Assembly (NCBI RefSeq): GCF_025354435.1
Contig: NZ_JANXMU010000006.1
Coordinates: 1 to 56,621 of the forward strand
Length of the DNA: 56,621 nucleotides
From: Rhodoferax sp.
GTDB taxonomy: Bacteria; Pseudomonadota; Gammaproteobacteria; Burkholderiales; Burkholderiaceae_C
Direction: 5' to 3'
In this document: positions 45,570-54,055 of the stretch, one piece after another
Numbering within the stretch: the stretch's first letter is position 1
Layout: every line of letters starts with the position of its first letter
Position numbers and translations under genes: made by a program
The notes under the pieces: model-generated
Told to the model about the DNA's origin: nothing
What the model saw: the letters and a program-made list of their open reading frames with translations, nothing else
The model's database searches: none

Positions 45570-46385
45570 CTAGTCGTTCGTTTCAGATTTCGCTTTGTCC
45601 GCAGCCTGGTCAGTGGCTTTGGTAATGGCTTTGGCAATGCCGCGCAGGATGTGGATTTCTTCCTGCAGCGGCTGGGCGCGGTTGAACAGCTGGTTCAGGC
45701 GCGGCATCAGCTTTTTGGGCGCGGCGGGGTCCAGAAAGCCCAGCGCGGTCAGCGCCTGCTCCCAGTGCGCCAGCATGCCGCCGACCTGGCGCGCGTCGGC
45801 CTGCACCGGTGGCTGGGTGGCGGCTTCCACCGCGTAGCCGCCCAGGGCCATGCGCCATTCGTAGGCAATAAGCTGCACGGCCGCGGCCAGGTTCAGCGAG
45901 CCGAAGTTCGGGTTGGTGGGAATGCTCAAAGCGACGTGGCAGCGATACACGTCTTCGTTGGCCATGCCAAAGCGCTCGCAGCCAAACAAAAACGCAACGC
46001 CCGCGGGACGCTTATTCGCCAAATTTAATGCCAAATCGGCTTCTAGCGTATATTCCTCCTGCGCAGGTAGCTCTCTTTTCAATAGCGCTTCAAAGTGTGG
46101 GCGCGGCGTGGTGGTGGGCGGGCCGAAGTCGCGCGGGGTCATGGCGGTAGCGCACAGGTGGTCCATGCCGTCCAGCGCCTCGTCCAGGGTGGCGACGATG
46201 CGGGCGTTGTTGAGCACGTCCAGGGCCCCGCTGGCGCGCTGGATGGTCTCCAGGCGGCGCAGCACATTCGGCCAGCGCGGATTGACCAGCACCAGGTCGT
46301 CAAAGCCCATGACTTTCATGGCGCGGGCAGTAGCACCCACATTGCCAGCATGGCTGGGTTGGATCAGAATAAAACGGCTTTGCAT
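45570..46385 (-). CDS. trmJ: tRNA (cytidine/uridine-2'-O-)-methyltransferase TrmJ
   Basis: SPOUT methyltransferase acting on position 32 of several tRNAs. Length 271 residues. N-terminal MQSRFILIQPSHAGNVGATARAMKVMGF (split here) and the trefoil-knot signatures FLFGCERFGM and NFGSLNLAAAVQL are clear. Residues of about 100-123 (LLKRELPAQEEYTLEADLAL) are supplied by an inverted copy of the dispersed element (R10) that enlarges a surface loop before the second SPOUT strand, while the frame stays open. It is divergent from suhB. Confidence 0.93.
   Translation of the reverse strand: MQSRFILIQPSHAGNVGATARAMKVMGFDDLVLVNPRWPNVLRRLETIQRASGALDVLNNARIVATLDEALDGMDHLCATAMTPRDFGPPTTTPRPHFEALLKRELPAQEEYTLEADLALNLANKRPAGVAFLFGCERFGMANEDVYRCHVALSIPTNPNFGSLNLAAAVQLIAYEWRMALGGYAVEAATQPPVQADARQVGGMLAHWEQALTALGFLDPAAPKKLMPRLNQLFNRAQPLQEEIHILRGIAKAITKATDQAADKAKSETND
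46021..46088 (-). repeat. Two-hairpin dispersed element (family A), copy R10, inside trmJ
   Basis: The complement reads GCTATTGAAAAGAGAGC, then CTGCGCA-GGAGGAATA-TACGCTAG and AAGCCGATTT. It is read in frame by trmJ. Arms GCGCA/TACGC pair with one G-U. Confidence 0.75.
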
Positions 46386-46471
46386 GGCAGAAACAGTAGG
46401 GCGGGTAAAATCGCTCGATTGTGGCTGCCTGCATCGCCTGGCCGCTCTTCTTTTGCTCTTCTTAAAAATCT

Positions 46472-47401
46472 ATGGCGCTCCCAAACCTACACCCGATGCT
46501 TAACGTGGCCGTCAAGGCTGCCCGTGCCGCTGGCTCGCTCATCAACCGCGCGGCACTTGATGTCGAAGCGGTGCGTATCAACCAGAAGCAAATCAACGAT
46601 TTCGTCACCGAAGTCGACCAGGCGGCCGAGAAAGTGATCATCGAGACACTGACCACGGCCTACCCTGGCCACGGCATCCTGGCGGAAGAATCGGGTTCAG
46701 AGTTTGGCGCCAAAGATTCCGAATTTGTGTGGATCATCGACCCGCTCGATGGCACCACCAATTTCATCCACGGCTTTCCGTTCTACTGCGTCAGCATCGC
46801 GCTGGCCGTGCAGGGCAAGATTGAACAAGCTGTCGTCTACGATCCCACCCGCAACGATCTGTTCACTGCCACCAAAGGCCGTGGCGCGTACATGAACGAG
46901 CGCCGCATCCGCGTCTCCAAACGCGTGCGCCTGAACGAATGCCTGATCTCCACCGGCTTTCCGTTCCGCCCCGGTGACAACTTCAAAAACTACCTCGGCA
47001 TGATGTCCGACCTGATGCCCAAGCTGGCCGGTATCCGCCGCCCTGGCGCTGCGGCACTGGACCTGGCCTACGTGGCTGCTGGCTTTACCGATGGCTTCTT
47101 TGAAACCGGCCTGAACCCCTGGGATGTGGCCGCGGGCTCGCTGCTGATCACCGAAGCCGGTGGTCTGGTGGGCAATTTCACCGGAGAAGCCGATTTTCTG
47201 GACCAAAAAGAGTGCATGGCCGGGAATCCGCGCGTGTACGGCCAGTTGGTGTCGGTGCTGGGCAAGTACAGCAAGTTTGCCAGCGCAGGCGAAAAGGCAA
47301 CTTTGCGCCAAGCACCCAACGCCGAAGCGGTGGAACAAGTGGAAGTAGCTGCGCCCCCCGCAGCAGCAGAACCCAGCAAAAGCGAAGACGCGCCCTTTTA
47401 A
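46472..47401 (+). CDS. suhB: Inositol-1-monophosphatase SuhB
   Basis: Mg-dependent phosphatase of 309 residues; SuhB also takes part in rRNA antitermination in E. coli. Motif 1 is [17 protein letters not shown] with the metal-binding Asp residues, the Glu of LAEESG lies before it, and the C-terminal [19 protein letters not shown] carries the last Asp. The final 40 residues are Ala/Glu/Pro-rich. The cysE/trmJ/suhB arrangement is common in this group. Whether it links to the inositol locus at 48.7 kb is unclear, since suhB is a housekeeping gene. Confidence 0.95.
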   Translation: MALPNLHPMLNVAVKAARAAGSLINRAALDVEAVRINQKQINDFVTEVDQAAEKVIIETLTTAYPGHGILAEESGSEFGAKDSEFVWIIDPLDGTTNFIHGFPFYCVSIALAVQGKIEQAVVYDPTRNDLFTATKGRGAYMNERRIRVSKRVRLNECLISTGFPFRPGDNFKNYLGMMSDLMPKLAGIRRPGAAALDLAYVAAGFTDGFFETGLNPWDVAAGSLLITEAGGLVGNFTGEADFLDQKECMAGNPRVYGQLVSVLGKYSKFASAGEKATLRQAPNAEAVEQVEVAAPPAAAEPSKSEDAPF

Positions 47402-47406
47402 TTGCT

Positions 47407-48540
47407 TTAGTCGTTGTCGCTGTAAGCCAGGGCGATTTTTTGAAAATCGTCTGCAATAGCGACAAAAGCATCCAGGATGTCGGGGTCAAAGTGGCTGCCC
47501 CGGCCCTGCACCACGATGCGGTAGGCCTCTTCGTAGCTGAAGGCAGCTTTGTAGACGCGCTTGCTGATCAGTGCGTCATACACATCGGCCACCGCCATCA
47601 GGCGGGCTGAAATCGGGATCGCATCGCCTACCAATCCCTCGGGATAGCCTGAACCGTCCCATTTCTCTTGGTGGCTGTAGGCGATTTCTTTGGCCAACGT
47701 CAGAAACGCCACCTTCATACCCAGGCGCCGCTCCGCATCTTCGATCGCGTCCCGGCCCAGGCGGCTGTGCGTCTTCATCACCTCAAACTCTTCCGGGGTC
47801 AGCTTGCCGGGCTTGAGCAAGATGTTGTCGGGGATGCCGATCTTGCCAATGTCGTGCATCGGTGCCGACTTGAAAAGCAGCTCAATCGTGGTATCGGTCA
47901 AAAAGCTGGAGAACCGCGGGTGGTTTTTAAGCTGCTCGGCCAACCGCTTGACGTACATCTGGGTACGGCGGATGTGGTTGCCGGTTTCGTTGTCGCGGGT
48001 TTCGGCCAGCGAGGCCATGGCCATGATGGTCACGTCCTGAATGGCATGCACTTCCTGCGTGCGCTTGAGCACTTCCTGCTCTAAAAATGCGCTCTTGTCG
48101 CGCAAAAAATCGGCCGAGGCCTTGAGCGCCAGATGGGCATGCACGCGCGCCAACACGATGGACGGGCTGATGGGCTTGGTGATGTAGTCGGCAGCGCCCA
48201 GCTCCAGGCCCTTGGTTTCGTCTTCCACCTCGGACTTGGCCGTGAGAAAGATCACCGGGATGTGGCGGGTGCGCAGCTCCGCTTTGAGACGGCGGCAAAC
48301 CTCGTAGCCGTCCATGTCGGGCATCATGATGTCGAGCAGGATCAGGTCGGGTGGCGTATCAGAGTTGGCGATCCGCAAACCCTTTTCACCATGGTTGGCT
48401 ACCTTGACCTTGTAATGGTCTTTGAGCAGCGAGCTCATCAAGGACAAATTATCTGGCGTGTCATCCACCACCAATACGGTCACAACCGGCTTGTCAATGA
48501 AGGTAGTTGGAAGGTCCATGGGCATAAAAGGAGGGTGCAT
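47407..48540 (-). CDS. Response regulator with HD-GYP domain
   Basis: Two-component output protein of up to 377 residues. N-terminal receiver (TVLVVDDTPDN, phospho-Asp in LILLDIMMPDMDG, Lys in DYITKPISP), a linker helix, then the HD-GYP phosphodiesterase domain with HDIGKIGIPD and HQEKWDGSGYPEGL. It probably degrades cyclic-di-GMP and modulates motility or biofilm. The start may be MHPPFM or the later MDLPTT. No kinase is next to it. It is convergent with suhB with 5 bp between stops. Confidence 0.94.
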   Translation of the reverse strand: MHPPFMPMDLPTTFIDKPVVTVLVVDDTPDNLSLMSSLLKDHYKVKVANHGEKGLRIANSDTPPDLILLDIMMPDMDGYEVCRRLKAELRTRHIPVIFLTAKSEVEDETKGLELGAADYITKPISPSIVLARVHAHLALKASADFLRDKSAFLEQEVLKRTQEVHAIQDVTIMAMASLAETRDNETGNHIRRTQMYVKRLAEQLKNHPRFSSFLTDTTIELLFKSAPMHDIGKIGIPDNILLKPGKLTPEEFEVMKTHSRLGRDAIEDAERRLGMKVAFLTLAKEIAYSHQEKWDGSGYPEGLVGDAIPISARLMAVADVYDALISKRVYKAAFSYEEAYRIVVQGRGSHFDPDILDAFVAIADDFQKIALAYSDND

Positions 48541-48688
48541 TTTTCGCCGAACAAGCAGTCAAACCAAGCGCTATGGGGCCGCTTGCGCATCTTGCAACGA
48601 AGCTGGTATACCCGTAGTTTGTGGGTCACAGCATAACTGCGTTTTGTAACTATCGGCAACAAACGGAGTCACCGAAAAATGTGCCCAT

Positions 48689-48743
48689 AAAAAAACCGGT
48701 GGCGGCCCGTGCGAAGCTGGCTCCGCGGCCGTCCACCGGTTTC
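48689..48743 (-). terminator. Strong terminator after the polyol-dehydrogenase genes
   Basis: On the minus strand AAACCGGTGG pairs with CCACCGGTTT, with an additional GGCCG/CGGCC inner stem, and seven T follow. It lies 10 bp after the stop of the first dehydrogenase. The gap to the HD-GYP gene (48541-48752) holds nothing else clear. Confidence 0.9.
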
Positions 48744-48752
48744 GGCCTGGGT

Positions 48753-49772
48753 TCAGACCGCTTCAGGCATTCCGCTGCGCAGCGACTTGGCAATCGCCAG
48801 CCCGATGCGGGTGGCTTCCAGCGCGTCCGACAGTGTCAGCGTCAGTGGCTGCACACCCCGGCAGGCAGCCACAAACGCCGCCATTTCGGCGGCAAAGGCG
48901 GCCTCGAAACGCTCGTAAAAATCGGCCACCACGGTGTGGCGCACGCCCAGGCCGTCGCTGCGCACCACGCGGTCGCGGGCCGCGTGCTCACCCACCAGCA
49001 GCTTGCCGGCGGTGCCGATTATTTCGGTGCTGGTTTCGTGTCCATGGGCCATGGTGCGCGAGGCGTACAGCACGGCCTTGGCCCCGCCTTCAAACTCAAC
49101 CACGGCCAGGCCGTTATCCACATCACCGAACTCGGCCAAGGCCGGGTGCAGCGCATTGGTGCCGGTGGCAAAAGCGCGCAAGGCCTTGGGACGGCCCAGC
49201 ATCCAGCGCGCCAGATCGATGTCGTGCACGCTGCAGTCCATGAAGATGCCGCCTGAGGTAGGCGCAAACCGCACAAAGAAACCTTCGGGGTCGTTTTGGT
49301 CGCAGGTCTGGCTGCGCACCAGAAACGGCTTGCCGATCTCGCCTGCGGCCACACTGGTCTGGGCGCTCACATAGCTCGGGTCAAAACGCCTCACAAAACC
49401 GACCATCGCCACCTGCGCCGGGTGCTTTTCGGCCACGGCCAGCACGCGTTCGCAGTCGGCCAGGTTCAGCGCCAGCGGCTTTTCCACAAACACATGCTTG
49501 CCCGCTTCCAACGCAGCAATAGCCTGGTTGGCATGCAAGGACGTGGGCGTGACCAGCACTACCGCGTCGATGTCCGGGTCGGCGATGAACGCGTCGAAGT
49601 CGTCGTACAGCCGGGCAATGCCCAGCTGCTCGCCCGCAAACGCGCGCTCGCTGGCCACCGGGCTGCAGGCTGCCACCAGGCTGCAGTGGCGGGTGCGGAA
49701 GGCCAGGGCCTCCGCATGCCGTTGGCCCAGACGGCCCAGTCCGGCAATGCCTATCCGTAATGCCCTGGTCAT
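48753..49772 (-). CDS. Gfo/Idh/MocA-family oxidoreductase (inositol/polyol dehydrogenase-like) 1
   Basis: NAD(P)-dependent dehydrogenase of 339 residues. Rossmann motif GIAGLGRLGQRHAE near 7-20, the conserved EKPLAL near 100, GFVRRFDPSYV near 127 and DCSVHDIDLARWMLG with the catalytic Asp-x-x-x-His near 180. Its closest named relatives are myo-inositol 2-dehydrogenases (IolG), but the substrate is not fixed by sequence. It starts 4 bp before the stop of the next gene upstream, so both are co-transcribed from the palindrome-rich promoter region. Confidence 0.9.
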   Translation of the reverse strand: MTRALRIGIAGLGRLGQRHAEALAFRTRHCSLVAACSPVASERAFAGEQLGIARLYDDFDAFIADPDIDAVVLVTPTSLHANQAIAALEAGKHVFVEKPLALNLADCERVLAVAEKHPAQVAMVGFVRRFDPSYVSAQTSVAAGEIGKPFLVRSQTCDQNDPEGFFVRFAPTSGGIFMDCSVHDIDLARWMLGRPKALRAFATGTNALHPALAEFGDVDNGLAVVEFEGGAKAVLYASRTMAHGHETSTEIIGTAGKLLVGEHAARDRVVRSDGLGVRHTVVADFYERFEAAFAAEMAAFVAACRGVQPLTLTLSDALEATRIGLAIAKSLRSGMPEAV

Positions 49773-49775
49773 GGC

Positions 49776-50771
49776 TTAAAACAGAACGGGTTGGCCGCTC
49801 TTGCAGCTTTCGGCGGCGGCATCGGCCAGCTTCTGGGCGGCCACGCCGTCGGCGATGGTGGTTTTGAACGCTGCGCCGGTCTGCAGGCATTCAAAGAAGT
49901 GGGCCATTTCCAGCTTGTAGGCCGCTGCGTAGCGTTGCAGGAAGAAGGCTTCTGGCTTGTCGGCACGGATGCCGTTGGCATCCCACTGCACCACAGCCGA
50001 AGGGGTCTGGTTGCCGCATTGCAACAGGCCACCCGAGCCCAGCACTTCAAAGCGCTGGTCGTAGCCGTAGGCCGCGCGGCGGCTGGTGTTGATCTGGCAC
50101 AGGCGGCCGGACTTGGTACGGATGCTGACAGCCGTGCTGTCCACGTCGCCCAGGGCGGTAATGGCGGGATCGGTCAGCACCGAGCCGGTAGCGCTGAGCC
50201 ACACAGCTTCGTCGCCGTCGGCGCACAGGATCCAGCGGAACACGTCCAGATCGTGGATCAGCATGTCGCGGAAGATGCCACCGGAGGCCTTGATGTAGTC
50301 GGCCGGAGGCGCGCCGGGGTCGCGGCTGGTGATGATCAGCATCTCGGGCTTGCCGATGTCACCGGCGGCGAGGCGGCGGCTGGCATCGTTAAAGGTAGGG
50401 TCGAAACGGCGTTGAAAGCCGATCATGCAGGCCACACCGGCGGCCTTGACGGCTTCGGCACAGGCGATGGCGCGGGGCACCGACAGATCGACCGGCTTTT
50501 CGCAAAAAATGTGCTTGCCGGCAGCGGCGGCGCGGGTGATCAGGTCACTGTGGGTAGCGGTGGACGAGCAGATCGCCACGGCGTCAATGCTCTTGTCGGC
50601 CAGCACGGCTTCGATGGTGGACACCTGGGCACCCAGTTGCTGCGCCAGTTCATTGGCGGCGGCAGGCACCGGGTCGCACACGGCTTGCAGCTTGACACCG
50701 GGCAGTGCGGCGATATTGGAAGAGTGGATACGGCCAATGCGACCGGCACCGAAAACAGCAACGTTTTTCAT
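49776..50771 (-). CDS. Gfo/Idh/MocA-family oxidoreductase (inositol 2-dehydrogenase-like) 2
   Basis: Dehydrogenase of 331 residues from MKNVAVFGAGRIGRIHSSN; the ORF reads upstream through the promoter region, which is unlikely to be coding. EKPVDL near 100, GFQRRFDPTF near 130 and RDMLIHDLDVFRW near 180 carry the family's catalytic residues. The best guess is a myo-inositol or scyllo-inositol dehydrogenase. It is first in its operon and divergent from the TIM-barrel isomerase gene. Confidence 0.9.
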   Translation of the reverse strand: MKNVAVFGAGRIGRIHSSNIAALPGVKLQAVCDPVPAAANELAQQLGAQVSTIEAVLADKSIDAVAICSSTATHSDLITRAAAAGKHIFCEKPVDLSVPRAIACAEAVKAAGVACMIGFQRRFDPTFNDASRRLAAGDIGKPEMLIITSRDPGAPPADYIKASGGIFRDMLIHDLDVFRWILCADGDEAVWLSATGSVLTDPAITALGDVDSTAVSIRTKSGRLCQINTSRRAAYGYDQRFEVLGSGGLLQCGNQTPSAVVQWDANGIRADKPEAFFLQRYAAAYKLEMAHFFECLQTGAAFKTTIADGVAAQKLADAAAESCKSGQPVLF

Positions 50772-50864
50772 AGGGTTTACCAGGGAATAAAAGACAAAAA
50801 ATCCGCCTGCACAAGGCCATGGCGGGAACCAAGATGCCGGACTATACGGGGATTTTTGACAAAC

Positions 50865-50940
50865 GAAAATAATTTTCCAAAAAAATTTAAATTCGAATTT
50901 AACTTCAAGGTAAACCCTTAGAAATGACCATAAATGGTCA
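50865..50940. promoter_or_regulatory. Divergent promoter region with three palindromes
   Basis: GAAAATAATTTTC (50865-50877), TTAAATTCGAATTTAA (50887-50902, perfect 16 bp) and TGACCATAAATGGTCA (50925-50940, perfect arms of 7). They lie between a dehydrogenase and an isomerase gene, next to LacI- and RpiR-type regulators. GGAA-N6-TTTC on the complement of the first resembles the GGAA-N6-TTCC site reported for rhizobial IolR. Confidence 0.7.
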
Positions 50941-51042
50941 AAAAATCGGCTGCAAAAGCAGCACGGCTTGTCTACAGTGGCGGCCAGACCAGCCCACACG
51001 CAAGTCAACAAACAAATCCATTTTTTCCAGGAGACAAACCCC

Positions 51043-51900
51043 ATGACCACCGCCATCCCTTTTTCCATCAACCGCATCAGCGCACCCCGCATCCCCTTCG
51101 CCAGCTTTGCCGCCATGAGCAAGCGCCTGGGCGTGGGTGCCATCGAAATCCGCAACGACCTGCCCGAGGCTGAAATGGTCAACGGTGCCAAGGCCGCCGA
51201 CATCGGTGCCGCCGCCAAGGCCCAGGGCCTGACCATCCGCTCCATCAACGCGCTGCAGCGCTTCGAGCAGTTCGATGCCAAGCGCCTGCAAGAAGCCCAG
51301 GACATGATTGCCTACGCCGTGGCCTGCGGTGCCGAAGCCCTGGTGCTCTGCCCCACCAACGACCTGCGCGACAACCGCACTGCCGACCAACGCCACCTGG
51401 ATCTGGTGAACGCCCTGACACAACTCAAGCCCCTGCTGGAAGAGGCCCGGCTGGTCGGCCTGGTGGAACCCCTGGGCTTTGAAGAATGCGCCGTGCGTCG
51501 CAAATCCCAAGCCATGCGCGCCATCGACGAGATCGGCGGTGGCAGCACCTTCAAGCTGGTGCACGACACCTTCCACCACCACCTAGCAGGCGAAGGTCTG
51601 TTCTTCCCCGAGCATACCGGCCTGGTCCACATCTCCGGCGTGGAAGACACCGCCCTCAGCCCCAACCAAATGCGCGACAGCCACCGCGTGCTGGTCGGCA
51701 AGGCCGACCGCCTGGGCAACGCCGCCCAACTCGGCACCTTGCTGGACGCAGGCTACGCAGGTTTTGTGTCGTTCGAACCCTTCGCCGAAGAAATCGCCGC
51801 CGCGTCTGAGGCCGACATCGAGCAGCAACTGGCCTTCAGCATGGCCTACCTGACGAATGCCGTGGCAGCAGCGCGCGAAAAAGTAGCACAGCCCGCCTGA
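51043..51900 (+). CDS. TIM-barrel sugar-phosphate isomerase/epimerase-like protein (IolI-like)
   Basis: Xylose-isomerase-like barrel of 285 residues, preceded by CAGGAG. Landmarks include GVGAIEIRNDLPEAEM near 28, LVEPLGFEE near 140 (Glu), KLVHDTFHHHLAGEG near 170 with Asp and His, and a C-terminal Glu in SFEPF, giving the metal-binding set of this family. In this context an inosose isomerase or similar step is likely. It is followed 13 bp later by the LacI regulator. Confidence 0.82.
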   Translation: MTTAIPFSINRISAPRIPFASFAAMSKRLGVGAIEIRNDLPEAEMVNGAKAADIGAAAKAQGLTIRSINALQRFEQFDAKRLQEAQDMIAYAVACGAEALVLCPTNDLRDNRTADQRHLDLVNALTQLKPLLEEARLVGLVEPLGFEECAVRRKSQAMRAIDEIGGGSTFKLVHDTFHHHLAGEGLFFPEHTGLVHISGVEDTALSPNQMRDSHRVLVGKADRLGNAAQLGTLLDAGYAGFVSFEPFAEEIAAASEADIEQQLAFSMAYLTNAVAAAREKVAQPA

Positions 51901-51913
51901 TTTACAGTGGGGA

Positions 51914-52981
51914 ATGGCCGACATTCCCCCTCCGCGTAAAAAATCCAGCGCCCGCTTCATCGACATTGCCGCGCTGGCCCAGGTCAGCCCGGCCACCGTC
52001 AACCGGGTGCTGAACGACCGGGGCAGCGTCTCCACCGCCACCCGCGAAAAAGTCATTCGGGCGGCACAGCAACTCGCCGTGCCGCGCCTGATGCCCGAGG
52101 TGCACCGCGGCCTGACCCGGCTGGACGTGGTGTTGGCGCGCAGCCAGACCCCTTTTTTCCAGCGCATGGAACTGGCCCTGCAGCGCCTCATGCCCCTGCT
52201 GGACCGTCGCATCGTGGTGCACCGCCACAGCTTTGCGCCCGGCGACGACGAGCACACCGCCCAGTTCATCCGCCAGCCCCCGCACCCACGCCACGGCCTG
52301 CTGCTGGCCGTGCACGACACCCCCGTGCTGCGCGCCGCCGTGCAACAGGTGAGCCAGCAAGGCGTGCCCGTGGTCACCCTGATGAGCGACATCAGCGACG
52401 TATCGCGCCTGCACTACGCGGGCATCGACAACCTGCACGCCGGCCGCACCGCCGGGCACTTCATGGGGCGACTGGCCCGCACCGGAGGACGTTTGCTGGT
52501 GCTGACCAACGACCTGCACTTCCGCGCCCACCGCGACCGCACCGCCGGATTTTTGGACGTGGTGCAAGAGAAGTTCGGCCAGTTCCCGTGCGCCCCCGCC
52601 ATCCCCTGCTTTGATGATCCCGACCAAACCTTCCAGGCCGTGGATGCCGCCTGCAAGCAGGGCCCGGTGGCGGGCATTTACCACAGCGGTGCCGGTTCGG
52701 TCGGCATCCACCAGGCCCTGCAACGCCATGGCCTGGCCGGCAAGGTGGTGTGGATTGGGCACGAGCTGTCCGACGAGCACCGCCGCTGGCTGCAGCTGGG
52801 TGCGATGGACCTGGTGATCGACCAGGACCCGGATGGCCAGGTGCTGTCGGGCATGCAGCACCTGCTGTTCCAGAACAAATGGCTGGCCCAAAAACCCCTG
52901 GCCGGGCCCAACGAGTTCCGCCTGTTCTGCGCCGAAAACCTGCCCAGCCAGCCGTACTTGCCCGGCAGTGGCTTGCTATAA
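51914..52981 (+). CDS. LacI-family transcriptional regulator
   Basis: Repressor of 355 residues. The HTH is near 15-60 (IDIAALAQVSPATVNRVLNDRGSVSTATREKV), followed by the periplasmic-binding-protein-like ligand domain (for example GIDNLHAGRTAGHFMGRLA). It probably senses a sugar or inositol and controls the neighbouring genes. The start MADIPPPRKK follows GGGGA. Its stop lies inside repeat copy R11, opposite the RpiR gene. Confidence 0.9.
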   Translation: MADIPPPRKKSSARFIDIAALAQVSPATVNRVLNDRGSVSTATREKVIRAAQQLAVPRLMPEVHRGLTRLDVVLARSQTPFFQRMELALQRLMPLLDRRIVVHRHSFAPGDDEHTAQFIRQPPHPRHGLLLAVHDTPVLRAAVQQVSQQGVPVVTLMSDISDVSRLHYAGIDNLHAGRTAGHFMGRLARTGGRLLVLTNDLHFRAHRDRTAGFLDVVQEKFGQFPCAPAIPCFDDPDQTFQAVDAACKQGPVAGIYHSGAGSVGIHQALQRHGLAGKVVWIGHELSDEHRRWLQLGAMDLVIDQDPDGQVLSGMQHLLFQNKWLAQKPLAGPNEFRLFCAENLPSQPYLPGSGLL

Positions 52982-53033
52982 AATAAGTAGCTATCTGCGT
53001 AGGTGGGATATACGCTAGAGGCCTATTTTTTAT
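52975..53033 (+). repeat. Two-hairpin dispersed element (family A), copy R11
   Basis: GCTA-TAAAATAAG-TAGC, then GCGTA-GGTGGGATA-TACGC and TAGAGGCCTATTTTTTA. The stop codons of both convergent neighbours (52979-52981 and 53030-53032) lie inside it. GCGTA/TACGC versus GCGCA/TGCGC in R7 is a compensatory change. Confidence 0.9.
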
Positions 53034-53914
53034 GAAACCGTGCCCTGCGGCGTGGTGGTCTGGTACGGCAGCTCCAGCATGTAGGCCAGGGCGATGAACA
53101 GGCTTTGCGCCAGGCCCATGGTGCTGTTGAGCGATCTAAAGCCGAAGGTGGAGTTGTCTTGCACCACCAACACCACTTGGGCCAGTTTGGCCAGGGGGCT
53201 CATGCGGCTGTCGGTGATGGCGATCAGGCGGGCACCGCGCTCTACGGCCATTTTGGCCACGGCGATGGTCTCATCGGCGTAGGGCAGAAACGAGATGGCC
53301 ACCATCACGTCGCCCTTGCGCACCGAGCGCATTTGCCCCAGGTGCATGCTGCCCATGCCCGACACCAGGCCGATGCGCTTGTCGGTGTGCTGCAAGGCGT
53401 AATCGAGGTACACCGCCACCGGAAACGAGCGGCGCGAGGCGGCGATCCAGATGCTGTCGGCCTCGGCCAGCAGGTCTACGGCCTTCTTGAATGTGGGGCC
53501 GTGCAGGCTGTTTTGCAGCTCTTGCATGCCGGCAATGCTGCCCGACAAAAATTCGTTCGCAATCTCCACGCTGGACAGGCTACCCGCGCCCGACTCGATC
53601 ACGTCACGGATGCGGGTTTTGTAATTGCGTGCGGGCGCCAGCTGGCGCGACAGGCCTTCGCGGAAGATGGCCTGCATTTCCGAGAAGCCCGAGAACCCGA
53701 AGTGTTTGGCAAACCGCACCACCGCCGAGGGCTGCACGCTGCACTGCGACGCCACCTGCTGGATGCCGTCCAGCCCGATGTGGTGGCGGTTGAGTTCCAC
53801 GTGGCGGGCGATCACCTTGAGCTGCTTGCTTAACGCGTCGTATTCGCCGGTGATGCGCTTGATCAACTGGTCCACGCTGGGGACGTTGGGTTTGGGGGCC
53901 TTGTCAGCAGACAT
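53030..53914 (-). CDS. MurR/RpiR-family transcriptional regulator (IolR-like)
   Basis: Regulator of 294 residues. The N-terminal HTH_6 domain has VASQCSVQPSAVVRFAKHFGFSGFSEMQ, and the C-terminal SIS domain binds sugar phosphates (for example KAVDLLAEADSIWIAASRRS and SFLPYADETIAVAKMA). RpiR-type IolR proteins control inositol catabolism in rhizobia, so this is a likely regulator of the surrounding locus. It is divergent from the reductase gene, with an AT-rich spacer containing GGAATAAATTTTC (53958-53970). Confidence 0.9.
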   Translation of the reverse strand: MSADKAPKPNVPSVDQLIKRITGEYDALSKQLKVIARHVELNRHHIGLDGIQQVASQCSVQPSAVVRFAKHFGFSGFSEMQAIFREGLSRQLAPARNYKTRIRDVIESGAGSLSSVEIANEFLSGSIAGMQELQNSLHGPTFKKAVDLLAEADSIWIAASRRSFPVAVYLDYALQHTDKRIGLVSGMGSMHLGQMRSVRKGDVMVAISFLPYADETIAVAKMAVERGARLIAITDSRMSPLAKLAQVVLVVQDNSTFGFRSLNSTMGLAQSLFIALAYMLELPYQTTTPQGTVS

Positions 53915-54055
53915 CGTGGTTTCTGTTGTGTAAAGCAGTCATCTTAATCTCAGCGAAGGAATAAATTTTCATACTCAAATAAAAATAGAAAATTTTTGTT
54001 ATTTTGAGGCGCGACTTCCTATAATTAAAGTCCACCTTTCACATGCGACACACCC

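Noticed and set aside
49776-51305. 509-codon minus frame that extends the second dehydrogenase upstream
   Set aside because: The extra part crosses the palindromic promoter and the sense strand of the isomerase gene; the Rossmann start MKNVAVFGAG is the natural N-terminus.
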